Assembly (NCBI GenBank): GCA_905182575.1
Contig: CAJJCA010000026.1
Location: 1-63,040 of the forward strand
Direction of reading: 5' to 3'
Length of the DNA: 63,040 bases
From: an uncultured Flavobacteriaceae bacterium
Lineage (GTDB): Bacteria > Bacteroidota > Bacteroidia > Flavobacteriales > Flavobacteriaceae
Of this stretch, positions 42,129 through 52,343 are shown piece by piece. Below the pieces are notes generated by a model, which did no database searches, was not told the origin of the DNA, and was given only the letters and a program-made list of their open reading frames with translations. The translations under genes and the position numbers were made by a program. Positions within the stretch are counted from its first letter, which is position 1, and every line of letters starts with the position of its first letter.

Positions 42129-42664
42129 TGCGAATTATTTCAGGTTCCCACAAGGGTCGCCGATTAAGAGCGCCTAAAAACCTTCCAGTTCGCCCCACAA
42201 CAGATCGATCAAAAGAAGCCCTTTTTAATATTCTACAAAATCAATATGAGTGGTCAGAAATCAAAACACTCGATCTTTTTTCAGGCACCGGGAATATCAG
42301 TTATGAATTTGCATCAAGAGGAGTTTCGTCTGTTACCGCGGTTGATCAAAACCGATTTTGTACTGCTTTTATTTCCAAATCCTCAAAAGAACTTGAATTA
42401 GAAATTCAAGTAATTCAGAGCGATGTCTTTAAATTCATAAAAGATTGCTCTTTGGAGTTTGATTTAATTTTTGCTGATCCTCCCTATGACATTGGGGAAG
42501 AAAAATACTTTGAATTGATTGAGTTGATTTTTAAAACCATAATATTGAATTCTACGGGCAGCTTAATTATTGAGCACTCGGAAAAATTAAACTTTGAAAA
42601 GCATCCCAACTGGAGGAATTCGAGAAACTACGGAAGCAATACTTTCAGCTTCTTTGAAAGGTAA
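42128..42664 (+). CDS. rsmD: 16S rRNA (guanine(966)-N(2))-methyltransferase
   Basis: 178 residues, intact. Opening MRIISGSHKGRRLRAPK, then RPTTDRSKEALFNIL, the SAM-binding LDLFSGTGNISYE and the catalytic DPPY motif in LIFADPPYDIG. It methylates G966 of 16S rRNA (E. coli numbering). Translationally coupled to the DUF3822 gene, an arrangement conserved in flavobacteria. Confidence 0.93.
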   Translation: MRIISGSHKGRRLRAPKNLPVRPTTDRSKEALFNILQNQYEWSEIKTLDLFSGTGNISYEFASRGVSSVTAVDQNRFCTAFISKSSKELELEIQVIQSDVFKFIKDCSLEFDLIFADPPYDIGEEKYFELIELIFKTIILNSTGSLIIEHSEKLNFEKHPNWRNSRNYGSNTFSFFER

Positions 42665-42669
42665 AAAAA

Positions 42670-42961
42670 GGCAGGCCTGTAAGCCGGATTCTGTCGAGTC
42701 TTATTATTTATCTGGATGTTACATTGCTGCAACATTCTAGCCGCCTACCCAATTACATCGGACGAGCCGTCCTCAAACATAATCTTACTTGGCGTTGCAC
42801 CGCATAGAGTTTACCTGGTTTCACTACAGCCGAACTGTACTTGCTTTCTGTTGCACTGGTCCTATTCGTTAAAAAAACGAACGACGGGCGTTACCCGCTA
42901 TGCTACTCTGTGGTGTCCGGACTTTCCTCTCTTGTAAACAAGAGCAATAAGATAGCCTGCC
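42670..42961 (-). ncRNA. rnpB: RNase P RNA, bacterial class A
   Basis: On the minus strand the 5' end GGCAGGCTATC pairs with the 3' end ACAGGCCTGCC (P1). The universal core GAGGAAAGTCCGGAC follows P3, the GTAACGCCCG segment is present, and the P4-closing ACAGAATCCGGCTTA lies near the 3' end. Length about 292, normal for the class. Lies head-to-head with dnaX and downstream of convergent rsmD. Confidence 0.97.
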
Positions 42962-42966
42962 AAATG

Positions 42967-42974
42967 CAAAGTTA
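42967..42974 (-). promoter_or_regulatory. -7 promoter box for rnpB
   Basis: On the minus strand TAACTTTG matches TAnnTTTG and ends six bases before the mature 5' end of RNase P RNA, which fits a transcript starting at or near that end. Confidence 0.55.
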
Positions 42975-43038
42975 GTCTTTTGTTGATAATTAAAGTTTAA
43001 AAAACGGATTTGAGATTCTCTCTACAAGATTCAATTTT

Positions 43039-43046
43039 TATATTTG
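43039..43046 (+). promoter_or_regulatory. Candidate -7 promoter box for dnaX
   Basis: TATATTTG matches TAnnTTTG, 19 bp before the dnaX start codon. Confidence 0.45.
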
Positions 43047-43064
43047 TAGGTGATCGAATAAATT

Positions 43065-44785
43065 ATGGAAACCTACGTTGTTTCAGCTTTAAAATACCGT
43101 CCGCTAACCTTTGACGAAGTCGTTGGGCAGCAAGCCATTACTCAAACTTTAGAAAATGCCATTGAGAAAAATCAATTGGCGCAAGCTTTATTGTTCTGTG
43201 GTCCAAGAGGAGTGGGGAAAACTTCCTGCGCTCGTATTTTGGCTAAAAAAATTAATGGACAAGGGGCAGAAAACACCTCAGAAGATTATGCTTTTAATAT
43301 TTTTGAATTAGATGCTGCGTCAAACAACTCAGTGGATGACATCAGAAGTCTGAACGAGCAAGTTCGGATTCCGCCACAGGTTGGGACGCATAAAATATAT
43401 ATCATTGATGAGGTGCACATGCTTTCAACTGGTGCTTTTAATGCATTTTTAAAAACCTTGGAGGAACCCCCAAAACATGTGATTTTTATTTTGGCCACCA
43501 CTGAAAAGCAAAAAATAATTCCAACCATTCTTTCGAGATGTCAGATCTATGATTTTAAGAGAATTGGCATTTCTGATTGTAAAAATCATTTGAGTAAGAT
43601 CGCCAAAGATCAGGACATCCAATTTGAAGAAGAAGCGCTAGACTTGATTGCTCAAAAGGCAGATGGCGCCATGAGGGATGCCCTTTCAATTTATGACAGA
43701 ATGGTGAGTTTTACCAATCGAAATTTAACCGTAAAATCTGTTGCAGAGAATCTAAACGTATTAGATTATGACACCTTTTTCTCAATAACAGAAAGCATTT
43801 TAAAAAATGATATTCCTTCCCTATTGGTTGAATTTGAACAAACTGAAAAAGGCTTTGATGAATTACAATTTATCACGGGCTTGGGGTCTCACTTTAGAGA
43901 TTTAATGGTGAGCAAAGAAGAGAAAACCCTTCATTTACTCGAAGTCAGCAAATCAACACAAGAGAAATATGTACAGCAAACCTCAAAAGCTGGGCTAAAT
44001 CTTCTTTTAGATGGAATTGACTTGACCAGTAAATGTGAGCTAGATTATAGAAATACAAAAAATAAAAGATTATTAATTGAATTATGTCTGATGCAACTGG
44101 CCTCTCTCCATTTCGTGGAAAAGTAAGGGGATACATCATTCCCACAACTCATTTTAAAAACAGACCCTTCGCAAAAGTGAAAACAGAGGCTTTTGTTGAG
44201 TTCGCTGCTGAGCCAGGATCAGGATACAAACCTGTGCCTTCGGTTCCCGAAGTTAAGGAAGTGAAGCCAAACCCAGAGGAAGTTGTTAAGCCGACTCTTA
44301 AAATTAGTAATAGCAGCTTGACTGATGTAGGGGTATCAAGTTTTTCGCTTTCCAGTATTCGTATTAAAAATGAAGCCAAAAGAAAACTTGCTGAAAAAAT
44401 ATCGGAAGTCAATGAAGCCAATACTCCTTTTACACAGGAAGCACTTCTGACGCTTTGGAAAAAGTATATTGATGAAAAGCTAGAAGAAGGAGAAAGCAAT
44501 ATTGCCGCAATTTTGGAGATGAGTACTCCAGAACTAAATTCTCCGCACAAAATATTGCTTAAATCTTCCAATAGCCTGAATCGAGTGGAACTTCAAAAGG
44601 AATTGACACATTTATTGCCTTACCTCTCACAGGCTTTAAACAATTTTCAAATTACCTATGAAATCAGTGTTGTTCGGATACAAAATCAAGAAGTGGTCTA
44701 TGGTACTAAAGAAAAATATGAACACTTAAAACAAATCAATCCAAACATTGAAATTCTCAGAAAAGAATTTGATTTGGACATATAA
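43065..44785 (+). CDS. dnaX: DNA polymerase III subunit gamma/tau (one frameshift)
   Basis: About 573 residues. The AAA+ clamp-loader module has Walker A CGPRGVGKTSCARI, Walker B IYIIDEVHML, the SRC-type sensor TILSRCQIYDFK and sensor 2 DGAMRDALS, followed by the collar domain. The C-terminal tau-like part begins after about residue 350 and is Pro/Val-rich (VPSVPEVKEVKPNPEEV). The frame break at about 44115 lies exactly between collar and tau region. It loads the sliding clamp and couples polymerases. In E. coli and Thermus dnaX is frameshifted by program, but here no A-rich slippery heptamer is present, so error is more likely. Confidence 0.92.
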
Positions 44786-44794
44786 TAAAATTCC

Positions 44795-45379
44795 ATGTTA
44801 GGACTCAAATTACCCACCGACCCCAGATGGATTAACATTGTCGAAAAGAATGTTAGTGAAATTTTAACGGATCATGCCTTTTGTGAGCAAAAAGCAGCGA
44901 GTACTGCGATTTCTTTTATCGTGACCTATCCGGAGCACTCTGAGCTTGTCTCAGCCATGGTTGAATTGGCACAAGAGGAAATCAGTCATTTCGAGATGGT
45001 TCACAAGCTCATATTAGATCGAGGTTGGGTTTTGGGCAGAGATCGTAAAGATGATTACGTTAGGTCTTTAAATCAATTTTTTTTAAAAGGAGGTTCCAGA
45101 ATCAACCAATTGGTCAACCGCTTGCTCTGTGCTGCATTAATTGAAGCAAGAAGCTGTGAACGTTTTAAAATATTAGCTAATAATTTAAAAGATCAAGATT
45201 TAAGAAAATTTTATAAAAAACTGATGATTAGCGAAGCGCATCATTACACCTTATTCTTAAAATTCGCAAAGAAATTTGGAAAACCAACCATAGATGTGGA
45301 TGAAAAATGGGAAGCACTTTTAGATTTTGAGGCAAACTTAATGAAGACTTTGGGAAACAAAGAAACCATGCACGGTTAA
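44795..45379 (+). CDS. miaE: tRNA-(ms2io6A) hydroxylase
   Basis: 194 residues, intact. The diiron ligands of the ferritin-like fold can be placed in LAQEEISHFEMVHKL and ISEAHHYTLFLKF, with an earlier Glu in HAFCEQKAAS. It hydroxylates the isopentenyl group at A37 of tRNAs reading UNN codons and needs oxygen, which points to an aerobic lifestyle. It ends four bases inside the convergent ppx gene. Confidence 0.9.
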   Translation: MLGLKLPTDPRWINIVEKNVSEILTDHAFCEQKAASTAISFIVTYPEHSELVSAMVELAQEEISHFEMVHKLILDRGWVLGRDRKDDYVRSLNQFFLKGGSRINQLVNRLLCAALIEARSCERFKILANNLKDQDLRKFYKKLMISEAHHYTLFLKFAKKFGKPTIDVDEKWEALLDFEANLMKTLGNKETMHG

Positions 45380-46272
45380 GCTTTCTTTTTGCTTTTCTTA
45401 TGCAGGTACTTTATCATACCATCCGAAAGACCGACTTTAGGAACATAAATATTCTGACCTCCACTCCACTCCAATGCTTTTAAGTAAATTCTAGCAGCAG
45501 GTAAAATCACGTCAGCTCGATCGGGATTAAGTTCAAAGTTTATCATTCGCTCCTCATAAGACAACGATTCTAGTTCTTTATAGATCACATTTAAGGAAAT
45601 CAAAGACAAAGGTTTGCCCTCTTTTACCTTAGCCAATTTGATCAATTTATTTATGTTTCCCCCAGATGTTATAACTGAATAATCGTAAGAAACTAGAGGC
45701 TGCTTTTGTAACCAAATTTTAATTTGCTCCCAGACACGTTCGTCGACCATGTTGTTTATCAAGCGGACCGTCCCTATTTTAAATGACTTAGAAGTGATGT
45801 TTTTTCCTTCATTTAGTATAGTAAACTCAGTACTCCCACCGCCTACATCTACCAAGAGTAATGTCTTTCGAGTATTTAAAAAATCAGATATTTTGCTATT
45901 AGAAATTATCTCGGCTTCTTTTGTTCCATCGATGATCTCAACTTTAACTCCAGCCTTTTTCTTAATTATATCAATGACATGAGAGCCATTGTTTGCTTCC
46001 CTTAAAGCAGAAGTTCCAAAAGCTAGGTACTCTGAAACTCCATGAACATTCATCAGTAGTTTAAATGCTTTCATGGCCTTAACCATCCGCTTGATGTTTC
46101 GTTTAGAAATCTCGCCCATCGTGAAAGAATCTTCTCCCAAACGAATGGGGACCCTCACCAGTGCGTTTTTCTGAAAATAAACTGACTTATCTTCTGTTTG
46201 AATTACATTTGAAATCAATATCCGTATTGCATTAGAACCGATATCAATCGCGGCAAATTTAGCTATCTTCAA
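45376..46272 (-). CDS. ppx: Exopolyphosphatase, Ppx/GppA family
   Basis: 298 residues, the short two-domain form without a C-terminal HD domain. Phosphate-binding motifs are AAIDIGSNAIRILI and LLVDVGGGSTEF, with VITSGGNINKL further on. It hydrolyses polyphosphate or pppGpp. The start lies 14 bp inside the end of ppk, so synthesis and breakdown enzymes are translationally coupled. Confidence 0.92.
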   Translation of the reverse strand: MKIAKFAAIDIGSNAIRILISNVIQTEDKSVYFQKNALVRVPIRLGEDSFTMGEISKRNIKRMVKAMKAFKLLMNVHGVSEYLAFGTSALREANNGSHVIDIIKKKAGVKVEIIDGTKEAEIISNSKISDFLNTRKTLLLVDVGGGSTEFTILNEGKNITSKSFKIGTVRLINNMVDERVWEQIKIWLQKQPLVSYDYSVITSGGNINKLIKLAKVKEGKPLSLISLNVIYKELESLSYEERMINFELNPDRADVILPAARIYLKALEWSGGQNIYVPKVGLSDGMIKYLHKKSKKKA

Positions 46273-48339
46273 AATTCAGCTTATTTTTTAAATATTCATA
46301 AGTATCCCATTGTGAGCGACGTTGGCTTTCTCCAGACTTGCATTCTACCATTTTGTTTTGAATAGGTAAATTAACAAGACGGGCTTTTACATTGTCATTC
46401 CATGATATCTCAAAAGTGTCGATCATTTGTTGTTGTAATTCTTTATCGTAAATGGGGCAAGCTACTTCTACCCTATTGTCAATATTACGTGTCATAAAAT
46501 CTGCCGAAGAAATATAGATTTTTTTCTTCCCAGCATTTTCAAACATATAAACCCTTGGATGCTCTAGGAACTTATCTATGACGCTAATTACTCGAATGTT
46601 CTCACTCAGCCCTTTTACGCCAGGAATTAAACAACAGACGCCCCTAACAATCATTTTTATTTCAACTCCTGCTTGACTGGCCTCATAGAGTTTATCCACC
46701 AACTTATAATGGGTCACATTGTTGAGTTTAAGACTAATCCCAGAAGGAAGGCCTTCCTTATGATTTTTGATTTCGTTGTCGATCAATTTAGAAAGTATTG
46801 AACCCGTGTAATGAGGAGAAACAATTAGGTGCTTGTAGGTTTTTAATTGATAACTGACCTCTAAAAAATTGAATACTTTATTCACTTCCTTAAGGACTTT
46901 TTGATTGGCAGTAAACAGGGTGTAATCGGTATATATTTTAGCAGTAGATTCATTAAAATTTCCAGTACTTACAAAACCATATCTTCTTGTTTTTTTATTT
47001 TCAAGACGCTCGATTACACATATTTTAGAATGCACCTTTAATCCAGGAATCCCAAAAATTAACTGCACCCCAGCAGCTTCAAGTTTTTCAGCAAAATTTA
47101 TATTATTTTCCTCATCAAATCTTGCTTGAAGTTCAATCTGAACCAAGACTTTTTTTCCATTTTTCGCAGCGTTAATTAGTGCGCTGGCAACATGAGAGAG
47201 TTTTGAAAGTCGATAAATTGTGATTTTAATTGAGCTTACTTTAGGGTCTAAAGCAGCTTCTCTTAAAAATTTAATCACATAAGAAAATGTGTGATATGGG
47301 GTGTATAAAAGATAGTCCTTGTTAGAAATTGCATCTAAAAAATTTTGTTCCAAACTAAGGTTGGCAATGGGCAAAGGCGGGAAAGTAGAGTACAATAAAT
47401 CTGGGCGATTCAAACTGGGGAAATTCATGTAATCCCTTCTGTGATGGTACTTACCGCCAGGGATTAAACTATCCGTTGAATCTATTTTAAGTTTTTTAAT
47501 GACATCAAGCTAGGGTGTCATCAGAGATCTCTTTGTCATATACCATTCGAACAGGGTCACTGATCATTCGGTCCTTAACACTAACCGTAATTTTTTCTAC
47601 ATAACTTTTTGATACATCTTCTTCAAGATCAAGCTCAGCATCACGGGTAATTTTGACCATGTGTGCTTCGATTTTTTTATACTTAAAAAAGCTGAAAATC
47701 ATTTTAAAATGGTAGCGAATTAAATCGTCTAACATCATCACATATTGTCTCCCGTTTTCACCTTTAGGCAAGACAATAAATCGTTTTATTTCTTTTGGGA
47801 TTTCTATTAATGCATGTAATTTCTCACCAGATTCGTCTTCAGAATCTAAATCTAAAGTCACCACTATAAAAGCTTTATTTGATGACAAATCTTGTGATTG
47901 ATCTTGAGAAAGAATAATTGTTACCAAGGCTGGATTTACATATTGTAAAAAATAGTCTTTAAGAAATTCTTCTTGTTCTGGTAATACTTGATTGTGATCA
48001 ATAAAAAAGATGTTCTCTTTTTCCATTTCTTGATAAATGGTATGGAGTATGTTCAAACTTTCAGTTTGTAAAACAATAACTTTTTGGGTGATTTCTTTCA
48101 ACAAAGCTTCTGCACTTCGACCCGCAAAACACTCTTTTTCCTGTTTTAGAGGATTGCGAGATACGTTGAACAGTGGCATATCTTACCTGAAAAAACTCAT
48201 CCAAATTATTGGAGAAAATCCCTAAAAATCTCAATCGCTCAAGCAGGGGAACGTTTTTATCATCCGCTTCTTGAAGCACTCTGGCATTAAAATCTAACCA
48301 ACTGATCTCACGATTTATATATACCGGTTTTACACTCAT
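46259..48339 (-). CDS. ppk1: Polyphosphate kinase 1 (two frameshifts)
   Basis: About 693 residues. The N-terminal domain has [16 protein letters not shown] and NLDEFFQVR, followed by head and two PLD-like C-domains with the phospho-acceptor His in [26 protein letters not shown], and [15 protein letters not shown]. It makes polyphosphate from ATP. Frame breaks at about 48100 and 47508. Part of the chain pdxH-sixA-ppk-ppx on the minus strand, with gaps of 2-10 bp. Confidence 0.93.
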
Positions 48340-48348
48340 CTTTTAAGA

Positions 48349-48828
48349 TTAAATATCATTAGGTTGACCCAGCTCAAATGCACCCTTATTTACGTCTGTC
48401 CATGAATTGACATCAAAGCTAACTTTTGCCAATCCAGCAGTACGCATATGACTAATTCCTGCATTTGAAAAGTGATTCAAAGTGAAAGTAAAAGCCGGAT
48501 TGTGACCTACCAAAACAACTTTGTCAAGCTCGTCGTCAAGGGCGAATACATAATCAATAATATCATCCGAATCAAAAGTATACAAAGCGCCATCCACATT
48601 TAATTTATAGAAAGGGAGCTCTAGTTCATTCATCATGATCGTTGCAGTATGTAAAGCTCTATTCGCAGGGCTAGAAAAAACACAGTCAACATTTTTAAAT
48701 AGTTCCTTGTATTGGATCGCTACTTTTGACATCCTTGACATTCCAGTTGTTGCTAGAGGTCGATCAATATCCGCAACCTCATAGTTTCTGTTGGATTTAG
48801 CATGCCGCAATAAAATCAATTCTTTCAT
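48349..48828 (-). CDS. sixA: SixA-like histidine phosphatase
   Basis: 159 residues, intact. Phosphoglycerate-mutase superfamily motif LILLRHAKSNRN (the nucleophile His in RHA), followed by DRPLATTG, CVFSSPANRALHTA and VVLVGHNPAF with the second His. Probably removes phosphate from phosphohistidine or small phosphoesters. Located 10 bp upstream of ppk. Confidence 0.85.
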   Translation of the reverse strand: MKELILLRHAKSNRNYEVADIDRPLATTGMSRMSKVAIQYKELFKNVDCVFSSPANRALHTATIMMNELELPFYKLNVDGALYTFDSDDIIDYVFALDDELDKVVLVGHNPAFTFTLNHFSNAGISHMRTAGLAKVSFDVNSWTDVNKGAFELGQPNDI

Positions 48829-48829
48829 T

Positions 48830-49477
48830 TTAAGGGGCTAAACGGTCAATTTTCCATTCTGAGTTATCGATCAACTGGCAACGAATTCTGTCGTGTAATC
48901 GATTGGGGCGTCCTTGCCAAAACTCAATTTCTTTTGGCTCCACGATTATGCCTCCCCAATGCTTGGGCATGGGTATCTCAATGTCTTTGTATTGTTCTTC
49001 AAGTGCCATGAGTCTCTCTTCCAAAAATTTTCTATCAGGGATCACTTCACTCTGAGGAGAAACCAAAGCACCGAGTTGACTCCCATGAGGACGAGAATGA
49101 AAATACGTTTCGGAAACAGATGTTGCTTCTTTTTTAGCAACTCCTTTGATGATAACTTGACGCTCTAAAGAAGGCCAAAAAAATGTAAGACCTACATTCG
49201 GATTATTTATTAAAGCCTTTCCTTTTTCACTATTATAATTCGTATAAAAAACAAAACCAGCTTCTGAAAAATATTTTAAAAGGACTACCCTGGCTTTAGG
49301 AAAACCATCAACACCAAGAGTGGAGAGGCTCATTGCATTGGCTTCTTCTATTTGGCTTGAATGTTTGGCCTCTTCAAACCAAGTACTGAAAAGTTGAAAT
49401 GGGTCTTGTCCAACAGCCTTAATGTCTAAGACTCCTTTCTCATAAGACTTCCTTAAATTGGCTACATTGGATTTCAT
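48830..49477 (-). CDS. pdxH: Pyridoxamine 5'-phosphate oxidase
   Basis: 215 residues, intact. FMN and PLP contacts are visible in KARVVLLKYFSEAGFVFYTN, YHSRPHGSQLGALVSPQS-type (here YFHSRPHGSQLGA) and WGGIIVEPKEIEFWQGRPNR, and the protein ends IDRLAP. It oxidises PNP or PMP to PLP and needs oxygen. One base separates it from sixA. Confidence 0.95.
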   Translation of the reverse strand: MKSNVANLRKSYEKGVLDIKAVGQDPFQLFSTWFEEAKHSSQIEEANAMSLSTLGVDGFPKARVVLLKYFSEAGFVFYTNYNSEKGKALINNPNVGLTFFWPSLERQVIIKGVAKKEATSVSETYFHSRPHGSQLGALVSPQSEVIPDRKFLEERLMALEEQYKDIEIPMPKHWGGIIVEPKEIEFWQGRPNRLHDRIRCQLIDNSEWKIDRLAP

Positions 49478-49530
49478 AATTTTGATTTTATACTTAAAGC
49501 AAATTTACGATTTATCTGTGAGACTATATA

Positions 49531-50435
49531 TTAAATATTTTTCCCATCTGATGCCAATTCAACAGCATCAAAATATTCATTAGCTTCATCAACAAAGGCA
49601 GATTTATCGTTATACCTACTTGAAAAGTGACCTAAAATTAACTTGCCTACCTTTGCCATTTTAGCGATTTTTGCAGCTTGGGAGGCAGTACTGTGTTTTG
49701 TTTTTTGAGCCAAATCTTCATGAGCTATTGAGAAAGGTAGCTTCATGGTATAAAACATCAACACCTTGAATCTCATTAACAATTGATTCTTTGTAAGAAG
49801 TGTCGCTACAAAAGCGCCAATAACGCTTGGAAGGATGTGGCGCTAAAGTGACGTCTTTATTCTTGATTTTTTCACCATTTTCCATGATGATGTCTTTCCC
49901 TAATTTAAGGTTTTGAAAATCACATGTGGCAATCGACTAAACTTTCAATTTTATTTTTATCCAATCTTCTAAGTCCAGTCTTTTCAGCGAAAAGATAACC
50001 GTTGGTATACACTCTATGGTCAAGGGGTATTGTACTTACCGTAAGACTGTCATCCTCATAAATCATTTGAGATTCATTGCTTTCTAGTTCATGGAAAAAG
50101 AGATCGAAGTTGGTCCATGATTTTGCTAATTTAAGTTGAAGTGTAATGATTTCTTTAATGCCTTTAGGCCCATAGATATGTAAATCAGCGGGGCGTCCTA
50201 AGAGTCTAAAGGTGCTGATCATTCCAACCAATCCATAAAAATGATCCCCATGTAAATGAGAAATAAATATGTGTTTAATTCTTGAGAACTTAATTTTTCT
50301 TTTTCGCAGTTGTATCTGAGTTCCCTCTCCACAATCAATAAGAAACAAATGTTCTTTAACCTCTAGTACCTGTGAAGTGGTATGAGCATTTTCGAGTGGT
50401 GTTGCGGAATGACATCCTAGAATCGTAAGCTCCAT
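49531..50435 (-). CDS. rnz: Ribonuclease Z (frameshifted)
   Basis: About 301 residues. Metallo-beta-lactamase motif FISHLHGDHFYGLVG, the N-terminal LTILGCHSATP and LIDCGEGTQIQL, and the C-terminal STASQAAKIAK and LGHFSSRY. Matures tRNA 3' ends. Frame is lost between about 49920 and 49740 (two shifts), spanning the region with CDTSYKESIVNE and VDVLYHEATFL. Last gene of pyrR-pyrB-STAS-rnz. Confidence 0.9.
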
Positions 50436-50437
50436 AA

Positions 50438-50764
50438 TTAAATTCCTAAATCTCTTTGAATAAGTTCCATTTCGATATAATCTTCAGCCTCTTGCAAAGT
50501 CGGTATGCAGACTAGATTTTTATAATTAAGAATGTCTGTCTGGTTATTTTTAATTAAAACCATACAAAAACCTACTTTTTGAATTCGAAGGTGAATTTCA
50601 TTCAATATAATCAAAGTCTCCTCACTCAAAACCGATTGGTTTAAAACATCAATGATAACATCTATTTCTAGAGCAACCTGCTCAGTAAAAAAACCTTCTA
50701 AATCTTTATGAACAGGAGTTTCAGGCTGAAGATAAAGGTATCCCTCAAATGACTTTTTGATCAT
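50438..50764 (-). CDS. STAS-like small protein upstream of rnz
   Basis: 108 residues, intact. Alternating strands and helices (EIDVIIDVLNQSVLSEETL, then FCMVLIKNNQTDILNY) resemble a STAS or anti-sigma-antagonist fold without a clear phospho-acceptor Ser. It starts 4 bp inside pyrB and ends 2 bp before rnz. This adjacency to ribonuclease Z is seen in flavobacteria; the role is unknown. Confidence 0.6.
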   Translation of the reverse strand: MIKKSFEGYLYLQPETPVHKDLEGFFTEQVALEIDVIIDVLNQSVLSEETLIILNEIHLRIQKVGFCMVLIKNNQTDILNYKNLVCIPTLQEAEDYIEMELIQRDLGI

Positions 50765-51699
50765 GTATCAGAAATATTAAGCTTTGCGACGAGTAAATAT
50801 ATTATGGCCATTCGGATGGCTACTCCGTTTTCAACTTGATTGAGAATAATTGCATTTTTAGAATCTGCTACGTCCGATGTAATTTCCACTCCTCTGTTGA
50901 TTGGCCCTGGATGTAGTATGATTATTTCTTTCTTTAAACTTTCTAACTTCTTCTTATTGAGTCCGTAGAGTTGAGAATATTCTCTCGTGGAAGGAAAATA
51001 ATTTAAGTCCATGCGCTCATTTTGCACCCTAAGCATGTTGGCGGCATCACACCATTTAAGGGTTTGCATGAGGTCCGTACTGGCGGTTACGCCTAAAGTT
51101 TCAATGTGCTTGGGAAGCAATGATTTCGGAGCGCATAGCCTAACTTCTGCGCCAAGTTTTTTAAGGGCAAATATGTTAGAAAGCGCTACTCTGGAATGTA
51201 ATATATCTCCTACAATCGCTATCTTTTTCCCTCTTAGCTCGCCAAACTTTTCTCTTATAGAATATACATCGAGTAATGCCTGCGAAGGATGTTCGTGTGT
51301 CCCGTCCCCTGCATTTATTATACAAGCCTCAACATTCTTTGACAAAAATAAAGCGGCACCCGGCGTGGGATGTCTCATCACGACAACGTCAACTTTCATG
51401 GCCAATATGTTATTGACTGTGTCAATTAGCGTTTCTCCTTTGCTTACTGAGGATTGAGAAGCTGAAAAATTAATAACATCTGCGCTGAGTCTTTTTTCCG
51501 CCAATTCGAAGGAAAGTTTTGTTCGGGTACTGTTTTCGAAAAAAAGATTGGCTATGGTAGTATCCCTCAGACTCGGGACTTTTTTAATCGGTCGATTGAT
51601 AACTTCTTTAAAATGGTCGGCTGTTTCAAAAATTAAATGTAAATCGTCTTCGTTTAGGTATTTAATTCCCAATAAATGATCTACACTTAGTTTTTTCAT
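50761..51699 (-). CDS. pyrB: Aspartate carbamoyltransferase catalytic subunit
   Basis: 312 residues, intact. Carbamoyl-phosphate motif ENSTRTKLSFELAEKRL, then HPTPGAALF, the HEHPSQALLDVYSI segment and LHPGPINRGVEI near the C-terminus. First committed step of pyrimidine synthesis. No pyrI regulatory subunit is adjacent, so control is probably through pyrR upstream. Overlaps the STAS-like gene by 4 bp. Confidence 0.96.
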   Translation of the reverse strand: MKKLSVDHLLGIKYLNEDDLHLIFETADHFKEVINRPIKKVPSLRDTTIANLFFENSTRTKLSFELAEKRLSADVINFSASQSSVSKGETLIDTVNNILAMKVDVVVMRHPTPGAALFLSKNVEACIINAGDGTHEHPSQALLDVYSIREKFGELRGKKIAIVGDILHSRVALSNIFALKKLGAEVRLCAPKSLLPKHIETLGVTASTDLMQTLKWCDAANMLRVQNERMDLNYFPSTREYSQLYGLNKKKLESLKKEIIILHPGPINRGVEITSDVADSKNAIILNQVENGVAIRMAIIYLLVAKLNISDT

Positions 51700-51703
51700 A
51701 TAA

Positions 51704-52243
51704 TTATTTTTTCTCTATATAAACAACATCTTGTTGATTCTCAGCTTTCCATTCAACTTTTACACGATCTCCTTGAAGAGCATCTACCTGGACACCAATA
51801 TAATCTGGCTGAATGGGCAAATCACGGCTGAACCTCCTATCTATGAGAACCAGTAGCTGAATGTCGCAGGGTCGACCATAAGTGTCTAGAGCGGTGAGCG
51901 CAGCTCTTATACTTCGTCCCGTAAATAGTACATCATCAATTATTACAACTGATTTGTCTTCGATGGTGACATCCATCTCGGAGGAACTCGCAGCAAGTGT
52001 TTTATCAAACCTTCTAAAGTCGTCTCTAAAAAAAGTGATGTCTAGTTTGCCAAACACAATTTTATCAATCCCATAGTCGGTTTCTAAAAGCGAAACCAAT
52101 CGATCTAATAGAAAGATGCCTCTGGGCTGAAGTCCTACCAATACAACATTACTTAAATCTCTGTGTTTCTCAATCAACTGGCATGCCAATCGGTTTAGAA
52201 TAACCTCGATTTTTTTAGTTGATAAAAGTATTTTGGGAGACAT
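51704..52243 (-). CDS. pyrR: PyrR-type phosphoribosyltransferase / pyrimidine regulator
   Basis: 179 residues, intact. PRPP-binding motif SVVIIDDVLFTGRSIRAAL and the N-terminal NVVLVGLQPRGIFLLDRL. PyrR proteins bind pyr mRNA to control transcription with UMP and have uracil phosphoribosyltransferase activity. No anti-antiterminator could be recognised in the short leader, so regulation by RNA binding is not shown here. Four bases upstream of pyrB. Confidence 0.93.
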   Translation of the reverse strand: MSPKILLSTKKIEVILNRLACQLIEKHRDLSNVVLVGLQPRGIFLLDRLVSLLETDYGIDKIVFGKLDITFFRDDFRRFDKTLAASSSEMDVTIEDKSVVIIDDVLFTGRSIRAALTALDTYGRPCDIQLLVLIDRRFSRDLPIQPDYIGVQVDALQGDRVKVEWKAENQQDVVYIEKK

Positions 52244-52291
52244 ACGTTCTGTTAATTCTACAAAAATATCATTTTAATTTATCTTTTAAAC

Positions 52292-52325
52292 AAAAAACCC
52301 TCCACATTAAGAGGAGGGTTTTTAA
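52292..52325. terminator. Bidirectional terminator between rpsA and pyrR
   Basis: Seven-base stem AACCCTCC with GGAGGGTT around loop ACATTAAGA, flanked by A6 and T5, so it can stop transcripts in both directions. It ends the leftward lon-cmk-rpsA group. Confidence 0.8.
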
Positions 52326-52343
52326 TATTAAAAGGAATTAAAA

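Noticed and set aside
42716-42937. 73-codon plus-strand frame
   Set aside because: It lies entirely within RNase P RNA on the opposite strand.
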